Positions 1 through 6,416 of a stretch of DNA of 13,700 nt are shown piece by piece. Position 1 is the first letter of the stretch, and each line of letters begins with the position of its first letter. Location: the NCBI GenBank assembly GCA_021773655.1, contig JAJFJX010000327.1, forward strand, positions 1 to 13,700. The letters run 5' to 3'. Origin of the DNA: Panacagrimonas sp. Lineage in GTDB: Bacteria > Pseudomonadota > Gammaproteobacteria > Nevskiales > Nevskiaceae. The notes beneath the pieces were generated by a model, which saw nothing but the letters and a program-made list of their open reading frames with translations, did no database searches and was not told the origin of the DNA. The position numbers and the translations under genes are program-made.

Positions 1-268
1 GAAGTCAGCCATCGGCGGCAAGCGAGGAAGTCTGTAGCGGGCAATGGCTCCACCGGCACTCCCGGGCCCTGACGGCGCAAAGTATTCCGAGCACCCGGCC
101 GCGTGAGGCCGATGGCCCTGCTGAGGACTGCCACGAAGGCAGTCCGAAGTCAGCCATCGGCGGCAAGCGAGGAAGTCTGTAGCGGGCAATGGCTCCACCG
201 GCACTCCCGGGCCCTGACGGCGCAAAGTATTCCGAGCACCCGGCCGCGTGAGGCCGATGGCCCTGCTG
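1..268. repeat. Tandem pair of a 145-bp-period intergenic repeat
   Basis: Bases 1-123 and 146-268 are the same sequence read by eye, offset by exactly 145. The 22 bases between them (124-145) form a hairpin. Each copy carries a 9-base inverted repeat near its ends: GCCATCGGC at 8-16 with GCCGATGGC at 108-116, and again at 153-161 with 253-261. A shorter CGGCC/GGCCG pair lies near the right end. The period is not a multiple of three, so the copies are read in different frames and cannot be a protein repeat. The array begins at the window edge and may continue to the left. It lies 25 bases past the stop of the minus-strand DUF255 gene, so it would be in that transcript's 3' region. It could be a REP/BIME-like or MITE-like dispersed element; I do not recognise the family. 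Confidence 0.9.
125..145. repeat. Perfect hairpin between the two repeat copies
   Basis: GGACTGCC (125-132) and GGCAGTCC (138-145) are perfect 8-base complements around a 5-base loop, ACGAA on the plus strand and TTCGT on the minus strand. There is no T-run on either side, so a classical intrinsic terminator is not shown. Read on the minus strand it would lie downstream of the DUF255 gene and could act as a 3'-end stabiliser or a rho-assisted stop; this is inference. Confidence 0.75.
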
Positions 269-293
269 CAACGCTCGTCTCATTGGCGCCCTC

Positions 294-2081
294 TCAGCGG
301 CGCACCGCACTGGCCGTGGTGGTGGTCGACGACGTCAGGCGACCGATCTGTCGCGCGTACTCCTCGGGTGTGCGGCTGGGTCGGGAGCAACGTCCGGCGG
401 TGCACACGTAGGCGGCGGAATCCTCGAAGTCCGGGTACGGCACATCGTCGTGGGGCAGGGGCCCCTCACCGCGATCCCACCACTCGATGCGGCGGTAACT
501 TCCTGCAGTGCGCAGCGCGGTCTGGAACAGGGCCTCGGCGCTGGCATCCGACTTGGCGCCGACCACGGTCAGGTGCAGGGGATCGCGGGCGAGTTCCTCG
601 TCGCTCAGCAGAATTCCGGCCTCCTCGAACGCATCCATGCGCGCCGCTTGTCCGGCCAGATGACGCATGGCGTGCTGCGCCGACTGCCGATGCGCCGCCT
701 TTCCGGTGTAGTGCCCGAGCCGGTTGAAGAAGCGCGCCGCGACGATGTTCTCGGCCAGGTCGGGTCCGGGCCGCACGGGAATGCCCGTGATCGGGGCCTC
801 GGTGACGAAGCCGGCCTCGGGGTGACGCAGTCCGGCGTCGATCGCCCGCGCCAGCGCATCGGCGGTGTCGAGGCGGTCACGGTCTGCGGTGACTTCATAG
901 AGACGCAAGGCCGCCCGCGCAACGTGCAGCGAATCACTCAGGTGCGCCGACGCATCCGGGGCCTGGCCGTGGCGAAGCAGACCGTCGGCGCCGCGGCGAT
1001 GCTGCAGAACCCAGTCCAGTGCGGCCTGGGCCGCGCGCAACGCCGAGGTGTCGCCGCTCACCGCGTACAGCGTCGCCAGCGCTTCGGCCGCCATGCCGTT
1101 GGCGTCGCCGTACAGGCTCGTGTCGATGCGCGGCATGCCGCGCGCGCGTCGCCCGGCGTCGTCCAGCGCGTAATAGCCGGCGGATTTCTGACCGGGCACC
1201 ACGTCGGCATCCTGGCTGACGTGGAACGCACCCTCGGGCGAACGCAGGAAATCCATCAGATAGCGCTGCAGATCGCGTGCGGTCTGCAGGTCTTCCGGGC
1301 GCCGGAATCGACCGTAGGCCAGCGCATAGATGCGCAGGTAGCCGGCTTGCACGCGCATGATCTTCTCGTGGTGCGGAGTGCTCCAGGCCCGCCCGGTCGA
1401 ATACTGGTAGGCACCGCCCCAGACCGGGTCGATCAGCGCGCGTGCCGCGTCCAGGGTCAGCAGCGCCTTGTCGCGCTCGACCGGATCGTCGGCATGTTCG
1501 AGGGCGTACTCGACACTGTCGCGATCCAGGAACTTCTGCGCCGTGCGCAAGCCGCCGAGTTCGGGGTCGAAGCTCTCGTCATGGCGCTGCAGCAGGTATC
1601 TGCGCGCCGGCTCCCCGAGTTGCGTCGGACCGGCCACCGGCGGCGCCACCACGGCCTGTGGCTCGGGCGTGGGGTCGCGGGCGACGGCATCGAGCAGGCG
1701 CGCGAAGTTGTCGGGGCCGATGTAGCCCGCACGCTTGACCAGATCGACGCCCTCTGGCGACAGGAACACCAGCGCCGGCCAGCCGTAGTCGCGGTAGCGG
1801 TTGGCCAGGCCCGGATCGGCATCGTGATCGACGCGCACGGCGACGAAGTCGCGCGACAGTTGCGCCTGGATCTCCGGTCGTGAAAGCGTCTGGCGCTGCA
1901 TCACGTGACACCAGTGGCACCACACGGCCTCCAGGTAGAGAAACACCGGCTTGTCCTGCTGGCGGGCCGAGGCGAAGGTCTGCGGGCTCCAGTTCTGCCA
2001 GTCGATGGCGGCGTGCGCCGCAGGCGTCGCCAGAAGGGCCAGCAGCAGGGCTGCGATGCAGGCGTTCGGGTGTCGGATCAC
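294..2081 (-). CDS. Exported DUF255 / thioredoxin-fold protein (YyaL-like)
   Basis: The protein starts with a hydrophobic export signal (residues about 8-24, ending AHA). A thioredoxin-fold domain follows with the signature WCHWCHVM (residues 54-61), the hallmark of the DUF255 family (bacterial YyaL, animal SPATA20). The rest, roughly residues 170-570, is rich in helices with W/Y-rich stretches, as expected of the six-hairpin (alpha/alpha)6 barrel that follows DUF255 in this family. The family's reaction is not established; the fold suggests a redox or sugar-related role. I chose the GTG at 2081, which puts the signal peptide at the N-terminus (595 aa). A GTG at 2090 is equally possible. The ATG at 2156 would add a charged 25-residue leader and is less likely. 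Transcribed alone, divergent from the omega paralogue, it ends just before the tandem repeats. Confidence 0.85.
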   Translation of the reverse strand: MIRHPNACIAALLLALLATPAAHAAIDWQNWSPQTFASARQQDKPVFLYLEAVWCHWCHVMQRQTLSRPEIQAQLSRDFVAVRVDHDADPGLANRYRDYGWPALVFLSPEGVDLVKRAGYIGPDNFARLLDAVARDPTPEPQAVVAPPVAGPTQLGEPARRYLLQRHDESFDPELGGLRTAQKFLDRDSVEYALEHADDPVERDKALLTLDAARALIDPVWGGAYQYSTGRAWSTPHHEKIMRVQAGYLRIYALAYGRFRRPEDLQTARDLQRYLMDFLRSPEGAFHVSQDADVVPGQKSAGYYALDDAGRRARGMPRIDTSLYGDANGMAAEALATLYAVSGDTSALRAAQAALDWVLQHRRGADGLLRHGQAPDASAHLSDSLHVARAALRLYEVTADRDRLDTADALARAIDAGLRHPEAGFVTEAPITGIPVRPGPDLAENIVAARFFNRLGHYTGKAAHRQSAQHAMRHLAGQAARMDAFEEAGILLSDEELARDPLHLTVVGAKSDASAEALFQTALRTAGSYRRIEWWDRGEGPLPHDDVPYPDFEDSAAYVCTAGRCSRPSRTPEEYARQIGRLTSSTTTTASAVRR

Positions 2082-2177
2082 GGATCTCACGTCTCTGGGA
2101 CCGGGGTGACGGTCAATACGCGCGGCCCTGGCATCGGGATTCGGCTGCCGCGCCACTGCCCGCCGATGATGCGCCGT

Positions 2178-2192
2178 GAAAGGGCTTACACT
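2178..2192 (+). promoter_or_regulatory. Candidate promoter element upstream of the omega paralogue
   Basis: A TACACT box (2187-2192) lies 44 bases upstream of the ATG at 2231 and resembles a -10 element. GAAAGGGC (2178-2185) lies directly before it. The same octamer and the same box occur upstream of the canonical rpoZ (11321-11328 and 11339-11344). I see no good -35 hexamer at 16-18 bases, so this is weak. Confidence 0.25.
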
Positions 2193-2230
2193 GGCTGACC
2201 GTGCTCCTGCGGCGTCGATCTGGAACCCTC

Positions 2231-2500
2231 ATGGCACGTGCAATGCTGGAAGACTGTCTGCAACGGATCCCCAGCCACTTCGAACTGTGTGCTGTGGCCA
2301 CCAAGCGTGCCCGGCAACTGGTCCGTGGCGCACCTTCGGTGTACCCGGCCGGAATTCACAAGGCCACCGTGGTGTCCCTGCTCGAAATCGCGGACGGACA
2401 CATCGACGGCGCGGTGCTGCACCAGGCCGACCTTCCGGTCCCCGCGCCCGATCATCCCGGCATCCGCCTGGATGAGCTCGACCCCCTGTTCGACGCCTGA
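2231..2500 (+). CDS. Second, divergent RNA polymerase omega subunit (RpoZ paralogue)
   Basis: This 89-aa protein aligns end to end with the canonical omega encoded at 11378-11641. I count 42 identities in the first 69 aligned residues, including the MAR start, EDCL (7-10), KRARQL (25-30), HK (43-44) and EIADG (52-56). Omega binds the beta-prime subunit and helps assemble and stabilise RNA polymerase. The reading frame is intact and keeps the conserved core, so it looks functional rather than decayed. Differences lie mainly at 35-42 and in the tail, which is two residues longer and ends LDPLFDA where the other ends LDPSYDL. The ATG at 2231 matches the usual omega start; an in-frame ATG at 2201 would add ten residues unlike the family. 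It heads a plus-strand cluster and its 3' end overlaps the next frame. Most bacteria carry one omega gene, so its role is open. Confidence 0.85.
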   Translation: MARAMLEDCLQRIPSHFELCAVATKRARQLVRGAPSVYPAGIHKATVVSLLEIADGHIDGAVLHQADLPVPAPDHPGIRLDELDPLFDA

Positions 2501-2945
2501 ACCCGTGCAAGCTCCAGAGTCCGTTCCCGCCGCACCGCCCCAGGAAAAACCGCGGTCGGATCAGGGCACCGGCACGCGCATCGGCCTCAAGGGCTGGCTG
2601 GATCCCGAGCATCCGGCACTGATCCGGAACGACGGCGTGCCCGAATTCCGCCTGACGCTGACCGACGTGCCTTCGCCCGCCTGGCGTCGCACGTTCATCG
2701 AACAGCAGTTGGAAGCCCAGGCGCAGGTCGGCATCGAGCATGATGTGCTCAGCCTGAGTTGCGAGCTCAGCGCGATCTCCATCGCGGTGGATCGGATACG
2801 GCAGCGCATCGAGCGCACCAACGCCGCGGTTGCCCGCAAGGAACGCGAGGTCGAGGAACGCATCGCGCGTCAGATGCGTGATCGCGAAGCACAGCGTCTG
2901 AAGATTCTGGCTGCGGTGGCGTCCATCCATTTCGGGGATTCCTGA
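2472..2945 (+). CDS. Unrecognised 157-aa protein with a charged C-terminal helix
   Basis: I do not recognise the family. Residues 1-35 are rich in P, S and E and look disordered. Residues 36-70 look strand-rich (GTRIGLKGWLDPE, then EFRLTLTDV). Residues 72-150 are strongly helical, and 105-145 are dense in R, E and K with a heptad-like pattern, so a coiled coil is likely. There is no signal peptide or membrane segment, so it is probably cytoplasmic. The ATG at 2472 overlaps the end of the omega paralogue by 29 bases; a GTG at 2505, just after that gene's stop, is an alternative (146 aa). Neither has a clear ribosome binding site, which suggests translational coupling. The next gene starts only 3 bases after its stop. 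Frame continuity and this packing support a real gene; the start is uncertain. Confidence 0.7.
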   Translation: MSSTPCSTPEPVQAPESVPAAPPQEKPRSDQGTGTRIGLKGWLDPEHPALIRNDGVPEFRLTLTDVPSPAWRRTFIEQQLEAQAQVGIEHDVLSLSCELSAISIAVDRIRQRIERTNAAVARKEREVEERIARQMRDREAQRLKILAAVASIHFGDS

Positions 2946-2948
2946 ATC

Positions 2949-3737
2949 ATGCGCGCCAGCAGTGAACCCAATGCACTGCTGGCGCCGGACGAACCGGCCG
3001 CAGTGGAAACCCTGTGCGCCGACGGCACCTCCGACATCGTGCTGTGCTGCGAGCATGCCGCTGCGCGCCTGCCGCGCGCGCTGGGCACCCTGGGCCTGTC
3101 GGACACCGCCCTGGGCAGCCATATCGCCTGGGATATCGGCGCCGGCGCCGTGGCGCGGCTGCTGTCGCAGCGCCTGGACGCCCCGCTGGTGCTGCACAAC
3201 TACTCGCGCCTGGTGATCGACTGCAACCGGCCCCTGGCGGCCGGCGACTCGATTCCGGAAAGCGCCGAATGGGGCAGCATCGCAGGCAATGCCGGGCTGA
3301 CCGCAGCGCAGCGCACCACGCGCGCCGACACCCTGTTCAAGCCCTTCCATCAGGCGCTGCAGGCGGTCCTGGACGCGCGTGGCCAGCAGCGCCGGCGCAC
3401 ACTGCTGATCGCGATCCACAGCTTCACCCCGAACTACCGGGGTCAGGACCGGCCCTGGGACATCGGCCTGATGTACGGGGCCGACGCGCGCCTGGCGGTG
3501 CCGGTGCTCGCTGCGCTGCGCCGCGATCCGCGCCTGCAGGTAGGCGACAACCAACCCTATGCAATGGAGGAGGGCATCGACTACACGCTGCCCGAGCATG
3601 GCCAGCGGCGCGGCATCCCCCATCTGGGCGTGGAGATCCGCCAGGATCAGGTCGCCGACCCTCCCGCGCAGGCACGTTGGGCCGGGCGCCTGGCGAGCCT
3701 TTTGCGACAGGTTGCCATCACTCCCGACATCCACTGA
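2949..3737 (+). CDS. N-formylglutamate amidohydrolase family protein
   Basis: This 262-aa protein belongs to the N-formylglutamate amidohydrolase (HutG-type, FGase) family. Visible motifs are CEHA (34-37), HIAWDIGA (58-65), SRLVIDCNRP (86-95), IHSFTP (156-161), VGDNQPY (198-204) and GVEIRQD (227-233), in the expected order. The His, Asp and Glu residues in them are the likely metal ligands of this zinc-dependent family. Characterised members release formate from N-formyl-L-glutamate in histidine breakdown, but many homologues sit away from hut genes, as here, and their true substrate is unknown. A GGGGAT stretch about 10 bases before the ATG can serve as ribosome binding site. It follows the unknown gene by 3 bases and precedes the transglutaminase gene by 13, so the three are probably co-transcribed. 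Confidence 0.9.
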   Translation: MRASSEPNALLAPDEPAAVETLCADGTSDIVLCCEHAAARLPRALGTLGLSDTALGSHIAWDIGAGAVARLLSQRLDAPLVLHNYSRLVIDCNRPLAAGDSIPESAEWGSIAGNAGLTAAQRTTRADTLFKPFHQALQAVLDARGQQRRRTLLIAIHSFTPNYRGQDRPWDIGLMYGADARLAVPVLAALRRDPRLQVGDNQPYAMEEGIDYTLPEHGQRRGIPHLGVEIRQDQVADPPAQARWAGRLASLLRQVAITPDIH

Positions 3738-3750
3738 AAGGGTTTCTCCG

Positions 3751-4575
3751 ATGCACATCCAGGTCGGTTTCGAGCTGGTTTACGAACTGCCGCAACCCAC
3801 GCCGATGATTCTGGCGCTGAGCATTCACTACAGCCGCGCCTCAGACCTGATCCGGCCGGACCATCTGATCACCTACCCGTCGGTCCCGGTGTCGGCCTAT
3901 CGCGACAGCTTCGGCAACTGGTGCACGCGGCTGATTGCGCCGCAGGGACGGCTGACCCTGACCGCCGACGCCCTGGTGCGCGATAGCGGCGAACCCGAGC
4001 CGGTGATGCCACAGGCCTGGCAGCACGAAGTGGCAAACCTGCCCGAAGAGGCGCTGATGTTTCTGCTCGGCAGCCGGTACTGCGAAACCGACCGCCTGAC
4101 CGACATCGCCTGGAACCTGTTCGGTCACACGCCGCCCGGCTGGCCGAGGGTGCAGGCGATCTGTGATTTCGTGCAGGGCCACATCCGTTTCGGCTACGAA
4201 CATGCCGACTCGCGCAAGAGTGCGCTGGAGGTTTACAACGACGGCGTCGGCGTGTGCCGCGACTACGCCCACCTGGCGATCACCTTCTGCCGCTGCATGA
4301 ACATCCCGGCCCGCTACTGCACCGGGTATCTGGGCGACATCGGTATGCCGCCGCCCTACGCCACCATGGATTTCTCCGGCTGGTTCGAAGCCTATCTGGC
4401 CGGCACCTGGTACACCTTCGATGCGCGCAACAACCAGCCGCGCATCGGGCGCATCCTGATGGCGCGGGGACGCGACGCCGCCGATGTCGCCATCAGCACG
4501 GCCTTTGGCGCCAACACACTGCAATCGTTCCGGGTCTGGACCGACGAGGTGTCGCCCGCGGGCGCAGCCGGGTAG
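3751..4575 (+). CDS. Transglutaminase-like (papain-fold) protein with bacterial N-terminal domain
   Basis: This 274-aa protein has an N-terminal strand-rich region (about 1-85) like the bacterial transglutaminase N-terminal domain, then a transglutaminase-like core. The nucleophile motif is GVCRDYAHLA, with the Cys at 169, and the Asp of the triad is probably D224 in WYTFDARN. The position where the catalytic His normally stands, before WFEAYL, reads DFSGW (207-211), so the usual His appears absent. No signal peptide is seen. An AAAGGG ribosome binding site at 3737-3742 overlaps the previous gene's stop and sits 8 bases before this ATG. Family members include peptidases and cross-linking enzymes, so the substrate cannot be told. 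The tight spacing to the amidohydrolase gene suggests a joint role in amide-bond chemistry; that is inference. Confidence 0.88.
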   Translation: MHIQVGFELVYELPQPTPMILALSIHYSRASDLIRPDHLITYPSVPVSAYRDSFGNWCTRLIAPQGRLTLTADALVRDSGEPEPVMPQAWQHEVANLPEEALMFLLGSRYCETDRLTDIAWNLFGHTPPGWPRVQAICDFVQGHIRFGYEHADSRKSALEVYNDGVGVCRDYAHLAITFCRCMNIPARYCTGYLGDIGMPPPYATMDFSGWFEAYLAGTWYTFDARNNQPRIGRILMARGRDAADVAISTAFGANTLQSFRVWTDEVSPAGAAG

Positions 4576-4603
4576 GACAGGCGCAGGGGCGCTGCGATAG
4601 ATT
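4574..4603 (+). promoter_or_regulatory. Possible promoter for the ParA-type gene
   Basis: AGGACA (4574-4579) and TAGATT (4598-4603) each match 4 of 6 consensus sigma-70 bases with an 18-base spacer. They lie in the 89-base gap between the transglutaminase gene and the ParA-type gene, so the latter may have its own promoter. In GC-rich DNA this match is weak. Confidence 0.2.
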
Positions 4604-4664
4604 CCGATCCGGGGACCGGCGTATCCAGAGGCCGGCTGACACACCGGCGGGAGGCGCGACCATC

Positions 4665-5411
4665 ATGAAGGTGCTGGCAGTCCATGCAGTCAAGGGCGGC
4701 GTGGGAAAGACCGCGGCGGCGGTCAATCTGGCCTATTTCGCCGCCGCCAGCGGACTGCCGACCCTGCTCTGGGATCTGGACTCCCAGGGCGCGTCGAGCT
4801 GGTACCTGCGCGGCGAACCCGGCACCGAGAAGACCAGGAAGGTGCTGGCCGGCCAGACCCCGGTGGGGCGCCTGGTCAAGCCGACGCCCTACCGGAACCT
4901 GAACCTGATTCCGGCGGATTTCTCCTACCGTTACCTGGACATCATGCTCAAGAAGATCGAGCCGCCACGCGAGGCGCTGCGGCGCCTGCTGCGGCCCTTT
5001 TCGGAGACCTACGCGCTGGCGGTGCTGGACTGCCCGCCCAGCCTGTCGCACCTGGCCGACAACGTGATGGTCGCCGCCGACGTGGTGCTGGCGCCGGTGG
5101 TGCCGACCTGGCTGTCGCTGCGGGCCTTTGACCAGCTTCAGGATCACTTCAAGTCAGAGGGCCTGGCGGCGCGCAAGCTGCGGCCGTTCTTTTCGATGGC
5201 CGACCGCCGCCGCAGCCTGCATCGCGAACTGCTCGATGCACCGCCCCCGGCGCTGGCGCGGCGCATGCAGGCAGTGGTGCCGTATTCGTCGACGGTCGAG
5301 CGCATGGGCGAACGGCGCGCGCCGCTGGCAGCGTTCGCCCCCGGCGACGATGCGGCGCTGCTGGCCTATGCGGAATTGTGGCTGGAGACCGCCAGCGCGC
5401 TGGGCGTCTGA
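4665..5411 (+). CDS. Orphan ParA/MinD-type P-loop ATPase
   Basis: This 248-aa protein opens with the deviant Walker A motif KGGVGKT (residues 10-16), with the extra signature lysine of the ParA/MinD superclass. DLDSQGASS (37-45) and LDCPPS (121-126) follow, the switch and Walker B regions. Family members position plasmids, chromosomes or protein complexes through ATP-dependent dimerisation on DNA or membrane. There is no parB, no parS-like site and no minC/minE nearby, and no membrane-targeting helix is obvious at the C-terminus. So it is neither clearly a chromosome partitioning protein nor MinD. A strong GGGAGG ribosome binding site (4649-4654) lies 10 bases before the ATG. It is the last gene of the plus-strand cluster and converges with the next gene 21 bases away. 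Confidence 0.9.
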   Translation: MKVLAVHAVKGGVGKTAAAVNLAYFAAASGLPTLLWDLDSQGASSWYLRGEPGTEKTRKVLAGQTPVGRLVKPTPYRNLNLIPADFSYRYLDIMLKKIEPPREALRRLLRPFSETYALAVLDCPPSLSHLADNVMVAADVVLAPVVPTWLSLRAFDQLQDHFKSEGLAARKLRPFFSMADRRRSLHRELLDAPPPALARRMQAVVPYSSTVERMGERRAPLAAFAPGDDAALLAYAELWLETASALGV

Positions 5412-5432
5412 GCGGCAAGGCGGCAGAACCTT

Positions 5433-6416
5433 TCAGGCAGCCGACTTGCGGCGCCGGAAATCCAGCCAGGCCGCCAGACCCTGGGCGTTGAGCGGAATGT
5501 CGTTGAAGTAGACCTCGGTCCACAGGTCGGGGTCGGCGCCCTGGCGCCGGGCCTCGTCGATCACGATCCTGCGCACGCCCTGGCTCAGGCCCGCCTCCCG
5601 CGCCGCGCCGGCATCGTGATCCGACCAGGCCAGGCCCAGCTCGGCGTGCGCGTCGATCAGCCGATGCAGGTCTGCCCCCAGCCGGGCGATGTCGGTGATC
5701 TCGCTGTAGTGGGTCAGGTAGATCGCCCGCGGCGAGCAGGCCAGCAGCCGGTCCACCGAGGCGTGCAGCGCCTCCGGGTCGAACTGCGTCGGCGTGGTGG
5801 TGGGAAAGATGAACGCGCGTGCGTCCTGGTCCAGCTCGCGATAGGACAGCCCGAAAGTGTCGCCGGTGAACAGCGCTTCGGCGTGATGATCGCGCACGCA
5901 GAAATGGTGCCGGGCGTGCCCCGGCGTGTCGATGAAGCTCAGCCGCCGGCCCGCCCAGTCCAGGCTGTAGCCGTCGCCGGCCTCGATCACGCGCGCCGCT
6001 GGCACCGGCACCAGCCTGCCGTAGTCGGCCCGCGCCCGCGCCTCCCCGTACACCGCCACGGTCGCCGCCCACAGCCTGTCGGGCTCGATCATGTGCGGCG
6101 CCCCGCGTGGATGGACCACCAGCCGGGCTTGCGGCAGGGACTGCATGAGCAGACCGGCGCCACCGGCGTGATCGAGGTGGACGTGGGTGAGAATCACGTA
6201 GTCCACCGCGTCCACGCCCAGCCCCAGTTGTTCCAGGGCGGCCAGCATCAGCGGTACCGAATGGCCGGTGCCGGTATCGATGAACACCGCTCGGCCCCGG
6301 TGTTCGATCAGGTGGATGGCGTCCAGGCGCGGACGCATGAACCCCGAATCCAGGGTGTGGATGCCGTGTTCGCGGGGTTGCAGGTCGATGCAGACCGGTT
6401 CGGACGATGCGTTCAT
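5433..6416 (-). CDS. Metallo-beta-lactamase-fold metallohydrolase
   Basis: This 327-aa protein carries the MBL-fold metal-binding set: HVHLDH (78-83), the His of TPGH (167), the Asp of FTGDTFG (186) and the His of YLTHYSEI (236). Together these give a typical two-metal site. A C-terminal extension of about 80 residues lacks any motif I recognise. MBL hydrolases cleave esters, thioesters, lactones or phosphodiesters; the substrate cannot be read from the sequence. Conserved FIFPTTTPTQFDP between the Asp and the last His resembles other small-molecule MBL hydrolases, not RNase Z or ComEC. There is no signal peptide. Its start overlaps the stop of purK by four bases (ATGA), so it is translationally coupled to the purine genes. 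A housekeeping link is possible but unproven. Confidence 0.9.
   Translation of the reverse strand: MNASSEPVCIDLQPREHGIHTLDSGFMRPRLDAIHLIEHRGRAVFIDTGTGHSVPLMLAALEQLGLGVDAVDYVILTHVHLDHAGGAGLLMQSLPQARLVVHPRGAPHMIEPDRLWAATVAVYGEARARADYGRLVPVPAARVIEAGDGYSLDWAGRRLSFIDTPGHARHHFCVRDHHAEALFTGDTFGLSYRELDQDARAFIFPTTTPTQFDPEALHASVDRLLACSPRAIYLTHYSEITDIARLGADLHRLIDAHAELGLAWSDHDAGAAREAGLSQGVRRIVIDEARRQGADPDLWTEVYFNDIPLNAQGLAAWLDFRRRKSAA

Noticed and set aside
1..268. CRISPR array
   Set aside because: Only two long units of 123 bases with one short hairpin spacer; no short direct repeats and no cas genes.
1..310. A 101-codon minus-strand frame across the tandem repeats
   Set aside because: The 145-base period shifts the frame, so the two copies encode different peptides; the frame is a by-product of the repeat.
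2082..2156. The longer ATG start of the DUF255 protein
   Set aside because: It would place a 25-residue charged leader before the export signal; GTG starts at 2081 or 2090 fit a signal peptide better.
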